Positions 34,294 to 44,395 of a stretch of DNA of 64,000 nucleotides are shown here, piece after piece (positions within the stretch are counted from its first letter, which is position 1; each line of letters begins with the position of its first letter). The notes beneath the pieces are model-generated. The model did not search any database, was not told where the DNA came from, and worked only from the letters and a program-made list of their open reading frames with translations. The DNA is from Shouchella tritolerans. Its GTDB lineage: Bacteria; Bacillota; Bacilli; Bacillales; Bacillaceae_D. The translations under genes were made by a program, and so were the position numbers. The stretch covers positions 186,001-250,000 of the forward strand of contig NZ_JAODPB010000003.1 of NCBI RefSeq assembly GCF_025770735.1. Direction: 5' to 3'.

Positions 34294-35356
34294 AGGGCTA
34301 AAAGGCATCATTCCTTGGGATACGTTTAACATGACTTTTGTTGGAGAAGCGTATGACGGCGAAGAGGGGATCAAGTTGATTCAAAGCAAACAGCCGAACA
34401 TTGTCGTGACCGATATTTATATGCCTGTGTTGGAAGGGCTGGCAATGGTTAAAACCGTGATAGATGAAGGATTTGCTGGAAAGGTTGTCATTTTAAGTGG
34501 CTTCGATGATTTTGAGTACGCACGACAAGCGCTGCGCTTACGTGTAGATGAGTATTTAAGCAAACCCGTTTCGAAAACGACGATTACCACTGTGTTTGAG
34601 AAAATCGTCAGTCACTTAACGGCAGAGGCGGAAGAGGAGATGAAAAACAAACAATTGGAAGTCCGCTTAAATGCGGTTGCGCCATTGCTTGACCGCCCTT
34701 TTGAAATAACTGGCGAGTCGCTACCCCTTTATGAAACATTGGCAACTGCTGTACGTGGCAACGATTGGCGTAAAGCACAACAAGCAGCAAGAGCGGTCGT
34801 ATCTTATTTACGTGATGCTAAAGAACTGGAGCGCCCTTCATTCATTCATTTCCATGCAAACAGCTTGCAAGCATTGATCCGGGATGGTGTACGAAATAGA
34901 ACCGGCCAACACGTCTGTGCCAATAGAGTGGAAGTGGCACCTGACCAATTGTTGACGATCGAAGACTTAGAAGCATGGATCGAGTCGCAAATTGATCAAG
35001 CGTGCATCGCCTCGATTTCAGAAGGCAACGCTAGGCATCGCCGCGCTGTACAAATGACGATCGACTATATTCATGCCCATTATAACCAAGATATTGTCCT
35101 TAAAGATATTGCGGAAGAGGTAGGCTTATCTAGGAAATACCTTGGGATTGTGTTTCAAAAAGCAGTCGGTGAATCGTTTAAGTCCTATCTTACCCGCGTT
35201 CGGATGGAAAAGGCGAAACAGTTGCTGCTAGAAGGGGAACTGTATATTTATGAAATTGCTGATCAAGTCGGTTACAGCCATGTCCATTATTTTACAAGGC
35301 AATTTAAGCGTTATTTTCATGCCAGTCCAACTGAATTTATCAATCAAAAAGAGTGA
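34250..35356 (+). CDS. Response regulator with AraC-type output, YesN-like, 368 aa
   Basis: Receiver domain (residues 1-~120): IIDDDRQV, phosphorylated Asp55 in VVTDIYMPV, and LSKPVSK. A ~130-residue linker follows, then a C-terminal AraC HTH pair (LKDIAEEVGLSRKYLGIVFQ and YEIADQVGYSHVHYFTRQFKRYF). ATG 34250 lies within the end of the kinase gene and is preceded by GGGGAGGAG. It almost certainly activates the ABC operon that begins 135 bases later. Confidence 0.93.
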   Translation: MWKTVIIDDDRQVIEGLKGIIPWDTFNMTFVGEAYDGEEGIKLIQSKQPNIVVTDIYMPVLEGLAMVKTVIDEGFAGKVVILSGFDDFEYARQALRLRVDEYLSKPVSKTTITTVFEKIVSHLTAEAEEEMKNKQLEVRLNAVAPLLDRPFEITGESLPLYETLATAVRGNDWRKAQQAARAVVSYLRDAKELERPSFIHFHANSLQALIRDGVRNRTGQHVCANRVEVAPDQLLTIEDLEAWIESQIDQACIASISEGNARHRRAVQMTIDYIHAHYNQDIVLKDIAEEVGLSRKYLGIVFQKAVGESFKSYLTRVRMEKAKQLLLEGELYIYEIADQVGYSHVHYFTRQFKRYFHASPTEFINQKE

Positions 35357-35453
35357 AAGCACCGCACATTTCTTTAAAAATGGTCTTTTGTGCAAACTAT
35401 TTCCCTTTTGTCATCTATTCACCCACAAAAAGAGTTTTTAAACTATTACTAAA

Positions 35454-35467
35454 TGAAAGCGCTTTAT
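35454..35467 (+). promoter_or_regulatory. CcpA cre site before the first yesO-type gene
   Basis: TGAAAGCGCTTTAT matches the cre consensus TGWAANCGNTNWCA at 12 of 14 positions; it overlaps the leader 25 bases before the start codon, so CcpA would repress as a roadblock. Confidence 0.5.
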
Positions 35468-35491
35468 TCTATGAAAAGGGGAGGCGACAAA

Positions 35492-36805
35492 ATGAAAGTA
35501 TGGCCAGGATTAGCTGGAATGTGCTTAGTGAGTGCCATGGCGCTGGCAGCATGCGCATCGTCGGAAACGGAAGTGGTCGAAGGAGAGGGCGGCGAGAAAG
35601 CGGATCTGAAAAGCGGCCAAACAGAACTGAGAGTCGCATGGTGGGGATCGCAAGCACGGCATGACCGCACAATCGAAGCGATTAAACTGTTTGAAGCTGA
35701 AAATCCTGATATCGCCGTTACGACCGAATTTACTGGCTGGGACGGCTACTGGGAACGGATGTCAACGCAAGCAGCAGGCAGAAACTTGCCAGACGTCATT
35801 CAAATGGATTTACAGTACATTAACGAATATGTCTCCCGTGATTTGCTTGTTGATCTAACATCTTACGTAGAGGATGGGACGCTTGATTTTAGTGATGTCG
35901 ATGACATCTATTTAGAAGGCGGGATTGTGGACGGAGGGTTGTATGGAATTAACCTTGGTTCCAATGCCATGTCAGTCGCTTACGATGCTGAGATTTTCGC
36001 CGAAGCAGGTGTACCGGAACTAGAGCCTGGTTACACGTGGGATGACTATATAGAGGCGGTCAAAACAATCAACGAAAACTTGGACGGTATGTATGCGTAC
36101 GCTTTCGGCGATAATTTAAACTTTTTTAAGCATTATTTGCGCCAACATGATTTGTGGTTGTACAACGAAGACAACACAGGGCTTGGCTACGACGACGACA
36201 AGTACCTAATCGATTTTTTAAACATGTATAAAGACTTGCTCGACAGTGGGGTGGCTGCACCTCCTGATGTCAAAGCCGAGGTCCAAGGCCTCCAAGATGA
36301 ATTAATTGTCCATGGCCGCGCTTCGACGTTTTCGCCGCACAGCAATCAAATTGTCGCCCTCAATGAAGCTGCCGGCCGTAAGCTTCAGATGACAACATTG
36401 CCAGCAATGGAAGGGGGATCAGAAGCCTCCTTTATCAAACCGTCATTGCTATTTTCAGCTACAAGCCAAGGGGACAAGAGCGAAGAAGCCGCGCGATTCA
36501 TCAATTTTTTCGTCAATAGTGTAGAAGCCAATGAGATTTTAAATGCTGAACGGGGCGTGCCGATTTCAGAAAAGGTTCGTGATCACCTTTATGATCATGT
36601 TAGCGAAAATACACAACTGCAATTTGATTATGTTCAGTTAGTTGAACAGAGGGCTGCGCCGATCCATCCACCAGATCCAGCCGGTACAGGTCAGATTTTG
36701 GATTTATACGCACGTATGATTGAAGAATTCGAGTATGAGTTGCTGAACGCCGAGGAATTTGCCGAACGTTTCCGCGACGAAGTTGAGATTATTTTAAGCA
36801 ATTAG
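35492..36805 (+). CDS. ABC substrate-binding lipoprotein (YesO-like), first copy, 437 aa
   Basis: Signal peptide with lipobox LAAC (Cys21). Family 1 solute-binding protein: LRVAWWGSQARHDRTIEAI, then WDGYWERMSTQAAGRNLPDV, and a final FINFFVNSVEANEILNAERG. ATG 35492 follows GGGGAGG. It heads an operon with two permeases and a Gfo/Idh enzyme and lies directly downstream of the YesM/YesN genes, as in the rhamnogalacturonan cluster of Bacillus subtilis. The same segments recur in the binding protein at 43076. Confidence 0.9.
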   Translation: MKVWPGLAGMCLVSAMALAACASSETEVVEGEGGEKADLKSGQTELRVAWWGSQARHDRTIEAIKLFEAENPDIAVTTEFTGWDGYWERMSTQAAGRNLPDVIQMDLQYINEYVSRDLLVDLTSYVEDGTLDFSDVDDIYLEGGIVDGGLYGINLGSNAMSVAYDAEIFAEAGVPELEPGYTWDDYIEAVKTINENLDGMYAYAFGDNLNFFKHYLRQHDLWLYNEDNTGLGYDDDKYLIDFLNMYKDLLDSGVAAPPDVKAEVQGLQDELIVHGRASTFSPHSNQIVALNEAAGRKLQMTTLPAMEGGSEASFIKPSLLFSATSQGDKSEEAARFINFFVNSVEANEILNAERGVPISEKVRDHLYDHVSENTQLQFDYVQLVEQRAAPIHPPDPAGTGQILDLYARMIEEFEYELLNAEEFAERFRDEVEIILSN

Positions 36806-36830
36806 CTAGTGGATGATAAAGGAGAGACGA

Positions 36831-37775
36831 ATGAAACCATCAGAAACGATAAAAGCCGCGTATCCGCCGAACAGAAAAACAAGCGCGAAATGGCGCGTTT
36901 GGAAACAGTATTTAGTCGGATTTGCCTTTATTTCTCCATGGCTAGTCGGGTTTTTAGGATTTGTCATTGGCCCGATGATCGCTTCGCTTTATTACTCATT
37001 CACTGATTTTGATATGTTGACGAGCCCTAATTGGGTTGGCTTGGACAATTATATCACGATGTTTACCAATGATCCGAGGTTCCGTACTTCCATAACGGTC
37101 ACGCTTCTTTTCGTGTTTGTGTCAACGCCAATTAAACTAGCGTTTGCCTTGTTGATTGCAATGCTGTTTAACAATAAACGAAAAGGGTCAGGGTTTTATA
37201 CGACGCTGTTTTATATTCCTTCCATTATCGGCGGCAGTGTTGCCGTAGCTGTGATGTGGCGCCAGTTATTCGGCGGACAAGGAGCAATCAATGATATTTT
37301 GCTGTTTTTCGGCGTAGAAGGGAAAAGTTGGATTGCCAGCCCCGACCATGCCTTAATGGTGTTGATCTTGCTTGTCATTTGGCAATTTGGTTCTCCTATG
37401 ATCATTTTTTTGGCAGGGCTTAGGCAAATTCCCGAAGAGTTATATGAAGCAGCGTCCGTTGATGGCGCCGGGAAGTTTCGCAAATTCCTGTCCATCACGA
37501 TTCCATTGCTTACGCCTGTCATTTTCTTTAATTTGATTATGCAAATGATTGGTGCTTTTCTCGTTTTTACACAAGCATTTGTGACAACGCAAGGCGGCCC
37601 TCTTGACCGCACGCTGTTTTACGCTTTGTATCTCTATGAACGAGCGTTTACCAATTATGAAATGGGCTATGCTTCGGCGATGGCCTGGACGTTGCTCATT
37701 GTGATTGCGGTTGTCACAGGATTGCTTTTTTATAGCTCGAAAAAATGGGTGTTTTATGAATCAGAGAAAGGGTGA
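36831..37775 (+). CDS. ABC permease (YesP-like), first copy, 314 aa
   Basis: Six membrane helices with the EAA loop ELYEAASVDGAGKFRKFLSITIPLLTP. The first helix reads LVGFAFISPWLVGFLGFVIGP. ATG 36831 (MKPSETIK) follows AAAGGAGAG; an earlier ATG overlaps that site. The chain is nearly identical in many blocks (WRQLFGGQGAIN, FGSPMIIFLAGLRQIP) to the permease at 44396. No ATPase is nearby. Confidence 0.92.
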   Translation: MKPSETIKAAYPPNRKTSAKWRVWKQYLVGFAFISPWLVGFLGFVIGPMIASLYYSFTDFDMLTSPNWVGLDNYITMFTNDPRFRTSITVTLLFVFVSTPIKLAFALLIAMLFNNKRKGSGFYTTLFYIPSIIGGSVAVAVMWRQLFGGQGAINDILLFFGVEGKSWIASPDHALMVLILLVIWQFGSPMIIFLAGLRQIPEELYEAASVDGAGKFRKFLSITIPLLTPVIFFNLIMQMIGAFLVFTQAFVTTQGGPLDRTLFYALYLYERAFTNYEMGYASAMAWTLLIVIAVVTGLLFYSSKKWVFYESEKG

Positions 37776-37779
37776 GCAG

Positions 37780-38622
37780 GTGAAAACGAAAAGGAGGTTC
37801 AAAACGTTTCTATATCACTTTACTGTTCTGCTGTTTGGTTTTTTTATGCTTTACCCCGTGCTTTGGATGATCAGCAGCTCCGTAAAGCCACCTGCAGAAA
37901 TCTTCCAGCAGGCTGCTTCTTTGCTGCCGTCTGCTTTTCATTGGGACAATTATGTAGAAGGTTGGAAAGGGTTTGGCAGCGTTGGCTTTGACCAAATTTT
38001 CCGCAACTCACTCTTTGTATCAAGCATGAACATCATCGGTGCCTTGATTTCATCTTCATTTGTCGCGTTCGGGTTTGCACGCTTGAAATTTCCGCTAAAG
38101 AATGTATTGTTTGCTTGTTTAATTGGAACGTTGATGCTTCCAATGCAAATCACGCTTATTCCCCAATACATTCTTTTTAATTACTTTGGCTGGGTCAATA
38201 CGTTTTTGCCACTAATTGTCCCTGCCTTTGTAGGCGGCACGCCGTTTTTTATCTTCTTAATGGTTCAATTCATTCGTGGTATCCCAAGAGAACTGGATGA
38301 AGCGGCTGTCATTGATGGTTGCTCAACCTTTGGCATCTTCTGGCGGATTATTATGCCTTTGTGCAAGCCGGTGCTTGTCACCGTTACGATTTTTGCGTTC
38401 TTATGGAGTTGGGATGACTTTTTTGGTGGGTTGATTTATTTGAATGACCCGTCACTCTATACGGTAGGGCTTGGGCTTGCCAGTTTTCTTGATTCTACTA
38501 GCGCATCGTCATGGGGACCGCTTCTGGCAATGGCGACACTGTCCCTCGTTCCCCAGTTTATCGTGTTTCTATTCTTCCAAAAATACCTGATCCAAGGGAT
38601 TGCGACAACTGGAATCAAATAA
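37780..38622 (+). CDS. ABC permease (YesQ-like), first copy, 280 aa
   Basis: Second permease of the cassette, with six helices and the EAA loop ELDEAAVIDGCSTFGIFWRIIMPL. It ends FQKYLIQGIATTGIK. GTG 37780, five bases after the previous stop and behind AAAGGGTGAG, is preferred over ATG 37756, which lies inside the previous gene and lacks a ribosome site. It is strongly similar to the permease at 45328. Confidence 0.88.
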   Translation: MKTKRRFKTFLYHFTVLLFGFFMLYPVLWMISSSVKPPAEIFQQAASLLPSAFHWDNYVEGWKGFGSVGFDQIFRNSLFVSSMNIIGALISSSFVAFGFARLKFPLKNVLFACLIGTLMLPMQITLIPQYILFNYFGWVNTFLPLIVPAFVGGTPFFIFLMVQFIRGIPRELDEAAVIDGCSTFGIFWRIIMPLCKPVLVTVTIFAFLWSWDDFFGGLIYLNDPSLYTVGLGLASFLDSTSASSWGPLLAMATLSLVPQFIVFLFFQKYLIQGIATTGIK

Positions 38623-38642
38623 TGATTAATAGGAGAATCATC

Positions 38643-39941
38643 ATGAAAAGAATTGCTGTTTGCGGGCTAAGCAATCGGGCCCTTTCCATGTTTATCAAGC
38701 CTGTGTTAGAGCGTTATTCGAATGTGGCTTCCATTGTTGCCTTGCTTGATCAAGATCCAAAGCGTAGGCAAATTGTTGCGAATGACTATCCCGAACTGGC
38801 GGGGGTGCGGTTTTTTCTGCCTGAAGCGTTCGCGAGCATGGTTGAAAGTGAACAGGTGGATACGTTGATTGTCACAAGCAGAGACGATACCCATATCGCT
38901 TATATTTTGCAAGGCCTTGCTTATGATTTAGATGTTGTTTGTGAAAAGCCGATGGTAACAACTGCAGCCGATGCCCGGCGTGTGCTCGAGGCTGAAAAAG
39001 CAAGCAAAGGTACGGTAACAGTTACTTTTAACTATCGCTACAATCCGATTCATTTAAAAATCAAGGAAATGGTCGCGAGCGGAAAACTAGGAAAGATTAC
39101 TTCAGTCGACTTGAACTGGTACATTGATACGTATCACGGGGCAAGCTATTTTAAGCGCTGGAATCGAATGAGGGCGTTCTCAGGCGGATTGTCGATCCAT
39201 AAATCAACCCATCATTTTGATCTTGTTAATTGGTGGTTAGCGCAAAGTCCGAAAGAAGTGTTTGCCTATGGCAACCTCCATTATTATGGACAACAGTCCG
39301 TGTGGAACCCAAGTAAACAAAATGGGCGCCATTGCGGAACTTGTACAGAAACAGATAAGTGCGCTTATTATGCTCGTTGGTTTGGGCGATCTACCAATCA
39401 TGCAATAAAGGATGATCATTTGTTGGCTGGTCAAAATATGGATGCATATAGCAACTATCGTCCCGATGCCTGCATCTTTGATGAGGAAATTGAGATTGAA
39501 GATACGTATACGGTTGCCGCACTGTATGAACATGGCGTCCTTCTTTCGTACTCAGTCAACTTTTCCCTACCTTATGAAGGGTACAGGTTAGCGATCAACG
39601 GGACAGGGGGGCGCTTGGAAACGCAGGAGTACCATGCACCGGCACGCATCCCTTTTCCTGTTCCAGAACAACAAGTTATTGACTTTTATCCCCTTTTCGG
39701 AGCAAAGGAAACGATTTACGTAGTCGAACAGGAAGGCGGGCATGGAGGAGGAGATACTCTTATTCAAGAAGAGATTTTTCTAGGAGAAAGGAGGCATCGT
39801 CCTTACCGTGTATTGGCAGGAGCAGAGGCGGGCGCTCTGGCAGTTGCCATGGGGGAAGGCGTTTGGCGCTCAGTAAAAGAAAAGAAGCCGATTAAAGTGA
39901 ATGAATTGCTGCATGCAAGTCCTACTACCTCACCAGATTAG
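38643..39941 (+). CDS. Gfo/Idh/MocA-family oxidoreductase with a cysteine cluster, 432 aa
   Basis: Rossmann start RIAVCGLSNRALSMFIKP; EKP motif in VVCEKPMVTTAADA; catalytic GGLSIHKSTHHFDLVNWWL. Between the domains lies a Cys231-x2-Cys234-x5-Cys240 motif, typical of a subset of the family and suggesting a metal site. Predicted NAD-dependent sugar dehydrogenase or glycosidase-like enzyme. ATG 38643 follows AGGAGA, 20 bases after the permease. Its place between two ABC cassettes suggests it processes an imported uronic oligosaccharide. Alternatively it may be a regulator of the pathway. Confidence 0.82.
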   Translation: MKRIAVCGLSNRALSMFIKPVLERYSNVASIVALLDQDPKRRQIVANDYPELAGVRFFLPEAFASMVESEQVDTLIVTSRDDTHIAYILQGLAYDLDVVCEKPMVTTAADARRVLEAEKASKGTVTVTFNYRYNPIHLKIKEMVASGKLGKITSVDLNWYIDTYHGASYFKRWNRMRAFSGGLSIHKSTHHFDLVNWWLAQSPKEVFAYGNLHYYGQQSVWNPSKQNGRHCGTCTETDKCAYYARWFGRSTNHAIKDDHLLAGQNMDAYSNYRPDACIFDEEIEIEDTYTVAALYEHGVLLSYSVNFSLPYEGYRLAINGTGGRLETQEYHAPARIPFPVPEQQVIDFYPLFGAKETIYVVEQEGGHGGGDTLIQEEIFLGERRHRPYRVLAGAEAGALAVAMGEGVWRSVKEKKPIKVNELLHASPTTSPD

Positions 39942-40004
39942 TAGTGAAAAGGAGTACATTTAACGGAGTGGAAATTATACGGGGCAACCGATGACATAAG
40001 CAAA

Positions 40005-40022
40005 ACTATTTTTCTATAGTCT
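40005..40022 (-). repeat. Solo family-1 repeat end
   Basis: ACTATTTTTCTATAGTCT resembles the right-hand end of the reverse-oriented copy at 27964-28021 (GTGTTTTTCTACAGTCT). No partner end is seen; it stands 60 bases before the family-2 repeat. Confidence 0.4.
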
Positions 40023-40065
40023 GAAGGCAGGGGCTTATAATGACCACTGTCTTTTTTCGCGGCCA

Positions 40066-40117
40066 AAAAAGCTAAGTTCGGAAACTGAGAGCGAGGAACC
40101 GTATTTAATAAGACCGA
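40066..40117 (+). repeat. Family-2 short interspersed repeat, copy 2
   Basis: AGTTCGGAAACTGAGAGCGAGGAAC and AATAAGACCGA parallel the copy at 27852-27902; an upstream TATAATGACCA (40037-40047) also matches. It lies 64 bases before the lyase start codon. Confidence 0.5.
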
Positions 40118-40180
40118 TAGATAGCAGTTCGTTATTCTAATGGATAAATAAGGTTTTTTCTAACGAAAGGAGGAGCATGG

Positions 40181-42985
40181 ATGGCGTTTTACTTTCGGAA
40201 CATAGCTGTTGTACTCATCTGTCTGGCATTGTGTTTGCCTTTGTCAAAAAATGAACAAGCTGTAGCAAATGGGCAACCAGACTACCTGAATGTCGTCATC
40301 ACGGAAGTGACAGGTGACTCAGTTACGTTGGAATGGAACAAACTAGAAGGGGCAGATTCCTATAAAGTTTACTGGACCAATAAAGACACGGATTCGATGG
40401 AATACGAAGAAATAGCCGAGACGGAAGAACAGAGATTTGTGTTTAACGGCTCGACCCATATCAATCACTTTTTTAAAGTCGCTCCTATCAAAAACGGCGA
40501 TGAAGGAAAGCGCTCTTCCACTGTAAAATCCCCTGTGGAAAAGCAGTTCGATGTGCAATTGGAAGCGCTTGACCGTGGCTTAGTAGCGGTTGATACAGGA
40601 GAAGGCGTTTTTTTGAGTTGGCGGCTGTTGAAAGAAGAAGCGGTCGGCTATTCTGACCATGGATTGGTCGGCACGGTTTTTAACGTTTACCGTGATGGGC
40701 AATTTCTTGAAAAGGTAACCGACAGCACTAACTATTTGGATGAGCAAGGAACGTCATCATCTAGTTATTATGTAAGCGCTATCAACAGTGGGGAGGAAGA
40801 GGCGAGTGACGTTGTTCATCCGTGGGAAAACGGCTATTACGACTTGCCGTTGCAAAAGCCTGAGGATGGTGTAACGCCTGCAGGAGAAGCGTACACGTAC
40901 CATGCCAATGACATGAGTGTCGGCGATGTCAATGGCGATGGCCAGTATGAGTTTTTTGTGAAATGGGAACCGACAAATTCTAAAGACGTGTCGCAAAAAG
41001 GATACACCGGACACACCTATATTGATGCCTATACATTGACTGGCGATTTGCTATACCGGATAGACTTAGGCAAAAACATCCGTTCCGGTGCCCATTACAC
41101 GCAACTGCTTGTTTATGATTTTGATGGCGACGGCAAGGCGGAACTTATGTTTAAAACCGCACCAGGGACAAAGGTGATCACATTCACTGGGGATGGCAAA
41201 GTCGAATCGGAAACGTACATTACGATGCCACAAGAAGATGTGGAGGCAGGTTATAGCCATGAAGACGATTACCGGATGAGTGCCGATGACTATTATGCCC
41301 ATGTGGTCGAGATGTTTATGGGCTGGCATGCGCATGAAGAAGTGAAAAACGGCAATTGGCCAGAGACGCTTGAAGAGGCTTTCGGGATCGAACCGATGTA
41401 TGACTATCCTTTAAGCCGCGGAGATGCGGAGGCGTTAGCGGATTATTTTATCGATGAATACGCCCCTTCGAGAAGCGCGAACAACCAATTGCGGGATTTT
41501 GAAGGTTTTATCGTTGAAGGTCCTGAGTATTTGACGGTGTTTGCAGGTGAGACAGGACAGGAATTACAAACGATCCATTATAAGCCAGGGAGAGAAGACG
41601 ATGGCCTTATGTGGGGCGACTATGCGATGAACCGAATTGAACCAGGTAATCGTGTTGATCGCTTTTTAGCAGGGGTTGCATACTTGGATGGCGAAAAGCC
41701 TTCTGCTATTTTTGCCAGAGGCTATTACACAAGGACAACACTTGTTGCCTATGACTGGGACGGCGAACAATTGCACGAGAATTGGTTTGTTGACAGCGGT
41801 TGGACACCGATGGAAAACCCGTTTCAAGATTCACCCCATGGCGTAGACGGAACCAATGACGAATACGCCACCCTCACCACACAAGGGGCACACTCATTAA
41901 GCGTTGCCGATGTCGACGGGGATGGCAAACATGAAATTATTTATGGGGCCGCAACGATTGACGATGACGGGACGCTCTTGTATAGCTCGTTTGCTGAATT
42001 GCCTCCTGAAAGTGCAGCTCCAGGTGAAATGGCAAGATTAGGCCACGGCGATGCCCTTCATGTTGCTGACATTGATCCAGACAGACCAGGGTTGGAATCG
42101 TTTATGGTTTTTGAAGGGGCCCAGTATGCGCCGTATGGCTTTGCTTTACGAGATGCGCGTACAGGCGATGTCCTTTACGGAGAGTATAGCGGCCAAGACA
42201 CTGGCCGAGGGATGGTTGGCGATGTCATCCCTGGCGAGCGCGGCCTCGAAACGTGGGCGGTCGGCTTATATAGCGCATCAGGCAAGCGTTTGAACACCGA
42301 GCAGCCAGGAACAAACATGAATATTAAATGGTCCCCTGACATGACCACACAAATTGTCAATGGAGCGCTTGACGAGACACCGACGATTGATGATTGGCAA
42401 AGGGGGCGTTTGTTGACTGCGGAAGGGACAAGGACAAACAACGGGACGAAAGGCAATCCTTCCCTTGTTGCTGACATTTTTGGCGATTGGCGGGAAGAAC
42501 TTCTCGTCCGCACAGAAGATAGTTCTGCGATTCGTATTTATATGAACACAGAACCAACAGACCGAAAACTGTACACGTTGATGCATGATACCCAATACCG
42601 AACGGGGATTGCTTGGCAAAATGTTACTTACAACCAGCCTTCTTATCCGAGCTTCTACTTTGCTTCGGATATTGATTGGGCGTATGTGCCATTGCTCAAT
42701 GAACATGGAGAAGACCGATTCGCTTTTTTGGAAAAAGCAACAGAAGCGTTTATTGTGGCGGGCGAAGTTCAAGGCCCACTCGTTGTCCAGCTTAACCAAT
42801 CCATTAAGCAGGCAAAGCATCACAACGAAGCAGGGCGGACGGAGCAAGCGCTCTTATTTGTCGACAAGTATAAGCGCCATTTGCATAACAGGGCAAACGA
42901 ACGCCATGTATCGAAAGAAGCGAAAGAACAACTAAATCAACATGCCGAAACAGTCGAGCAACAGTGGGAATCAGGCCAAAAATAA
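40181..42985 (+). CDS. Secreted rhamnogalacturonan lyase (PL11) with Fn3 and FIMAH domains, 934 aa
   Basis: Exported polysaccharide lyase cutting the rhamnogalacturonan I backbone of pectin. A signal peptide (IAVVLICLALCLPLS) is followed by a fibronectin type III domain (about 30-110: VVITEVTGDSVTLEWNKLEG). The PL11 catalytic beta-propeller follows, with repeated calcium-binding DVNGDGQYEFF, DFDGDGKAELM and DVDGDGKHEII motifs. It ends in a FIMAH domain (about 857-925, AFIVAGEVQGPLVVQL). At 934 residues it is far longer than YesW of Bacillus subtilis because of the added modules. ATG 40181 follows AAAGGAGG. Confidence 0.93.
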   Translation: MAFYFRNIAVVLICLALCLPLSKNEQAVANGQPDYLNVVITEVTGDSVTLEWNKLEGADSYKVYWTNKDTDSMEYEEIAETEEQRFVFNGSTHINHFFKVAPIKNGDEGKRSSTVKSPVEKQFDVQLEALDRGLVAVDTGEGVFLSWRLLKEEAVGYSDHGLVGTVFNVYRDGQFLEKVTDSTNYLDEQGTSSSSYYVSAINSGEEEASDVVHPWENGYYDLPLQKPEDGVTPAGEAYTYHANDMSVGDVNGDGQYEFFVKWEPTNSKDVSQKGYTGHTYIDAYTLTGDLLYRIDLGKNIRSGAHYTQLLVYDFDGDGKAELMFKTAPGTKVITFTGDGKVESETYITMPQEDVEAGYSHEDDYRMSADDYYAHVVEMFMGWHAHEEVKNGNWPETLEEAFGIEPMYDYPLSRGDAEALADYFIDEYAPSRSANNQLRDFEGFIVEGPEYLTVFAGETGQELQTIHYKPGREDDGLMWGDYAMNRIEPGNRVDRFLAGVAYLDGEKPSAIFARGYYTRTTLVAYDWDGEQLHENWFVDSGWTPMENPFQDSPHGVDGTNDEYATLTTQGAHSLSVADVDGDGKHEIIYGAATIDDDGTLLYSSFAELPPESAAPGEMARLGHGDALHVADIDPDRPGLESFMVFEGAQYAPYGFALRDARTGDVLYGEYSGQDTGRGMVGDVIPGERGLETWAVGLYSASGKRLNTEQPGTNMNIKWSPDMTTQIVNGALDETPTIDDWQRGRLLTAEGTRTNNGTKGNPSLVADIFGDWREELLVRTEDSSAIRIYMNTEPTDRKLYTLMHDTQYRTGIAWQNVTYNQPSYPSFYFASDIDWAYVPLLNEHGEDRFAFLEKATEAFIVAGEVQGPLVVQLNQSIKQAKHHNEAGRTEQALLFVDKYKRHLHNRANERHVSKEAKEQLNQHAETVEQQWESGQK

Positions 42986-43075
42986 CTGTGGTATACAGAC
43001 AAGCCGTGTGAGAAACGGATCTGAGCAGCCGCGCCCGTCGAGGGACGTGAACACGGAATACAAGGAGGAGTTGTT

Positions 43076-44374
43076 GTGAAAAAAAAGCGGAGCACTGTTC
43101 TTTATTCGGCATTGGCCCTATCGGCCCTTGCAGTAACAGGTTGCCAAGTTGGAACAGGAGGAGAAGACAACGGTTCGACCGCCAGCGGCGACAATGTTTT
43201 ACGGGTTGCGTGGTGGGGCGGGCAGGAGCGCCACACAATGACACTTGAAGTGATCGATCTGTTTGAAGAAAAATATCCTGATATAACGGTTGAACCAGAG
43301 TATACGAGCTGGGACAACTATTGGGAGCGGCTAACGACACAAGCAGCAGGAAGCAACTTGCCCGATGTCGTCCAATTAGACTACACCAAAATGAACGAGT
43401 ACATTTCCAGAAATTTATTAAAAGATTTGGCCTCTCTAATTGAGGACGGCTCCATTGATTTGTCCAATGTGGATGATGTCTACCAAGATGTCAATACGAT
43501 CGACGATGCCGTATACGGGATTTCACTCGGCTCCAATGCCCTTGGCATGCTTTACAACGCCGAACTGTTTGCCGAACATGGCATTGAGCTAGACGAAGGT
43601 TATACGTACGACGATATGAAAGCAGCGATGCTGGAATTAAAAAGCGCACTTGGCGATGGCTTTTATGGCTACGACTTTAATAACACTGAGTTTGACCTGT
43701 TTTTTGCCTATGCAAGGCAGAATGGCGAAAGCGTGTTTAATGAAACAGGCGAAGGGCTTGGCTACTCTGATGAAACGCTCGTTTCTTATTTTCAATTTAT
43801 CCAAGGAATGATCGAAGACGAAGCAGCGCCGCCCCATGAATTAACGATGGAATATATTCAAGGCGGGGATTCAACGATTGCAGACGGCACGACAAGCATG
43901 TTGCTGATTGCGAGCAACCAGATTATTGGGCAGCAGGCGTTAACAGAAGCAGAATTGGATTTGAAATCGCTTCCTGAAATGGAAGGGGGAACGGAAGGCA
44001 ACTGGGTAAGGCCAAGCATGTCGTTCGCCATTAGCGAGCATACGAACCAAGAAGAAAATGCCGCGCTGTTTATTGACTTTATAACAAATGATCCTGAGGC
44101 AAATGAAATCCTCCAGGCTGAGCGGGGCGTGCCGATTTCAGCTGAGATCCGTTCCCATCTTGAGGGCAAAGTCTCGCCAGAAGTGGAAAAAACGTTTGCG
44201 TACTTAGAATATGTAGCTGAGAACTCGGCGCCAGCCGATCCGCTGCCCCCACCTGGTGAGAGTGAAGTGCGCGCTGCCTTCTTACGGGTCGTGGAGTCGT
44301 TGAAATATGGGCAAACCACACCGGAAGATGGAGCCGAACAGTTTCGCCAGCAAGCAGAATCGATCTTAAAGTAA
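43076..44374 (+). CDS. ABC substrate-binding lipoprotein (YesO-like), second copy, 432 aa
   Basis: Signal peptide with VTGC lipobox (Cys23), then LRVAWWGGQERHTMTLEVI and WDNYWERLTTQAAGSNLPDV, the same blocks as the 35492 protein. The two are diverged paralogues, probably with different oligosaccharide preferences. GTG 43076 follows GGAGGAG at five to six bases. It follows the lyase gene by 90 bases and starts the second ABC cassette. Confidence 0.9.
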   Translation: MKKKRSTVLYSALALSALAVTGCQVGTGGEDNGSTASGDNVLRVAWWGGQERHTMTLEVIDLFEEKYPDITVEPEYTSWDNYWERLTTQAAGSNLPDVVQLDYTKMNEYISRNLLKDLASLIEDGSIDLSNVDDVYQDVNTIDDAVYGISLGSNALGMLYNAELFAEHGIELDEGYTYDDMKAAMLELKSALGDGFYGYDFNNTEFDLFFAYARQNGESVFNETGEGLGYSDETLVSYFQFIQGMIEDEAAPPHELTMEYIQGGDSTIADGTTSMLLIASNQIIGQQALTEAELDLKSLPEMEGGTEGNWVRPSMSFAISEHTNQEENAALFIDFITNDPEANEILQAERGVPISAEIRSHLEGKVSPEVEKTFAYLEYVAENSAPADPLPPPGESEVRAAFLRVVESLKYGQTTPEDGAEQFRQQAESILK

Positions 44375-44395
44375 GCATCGGAACAGGAGGCCAAG

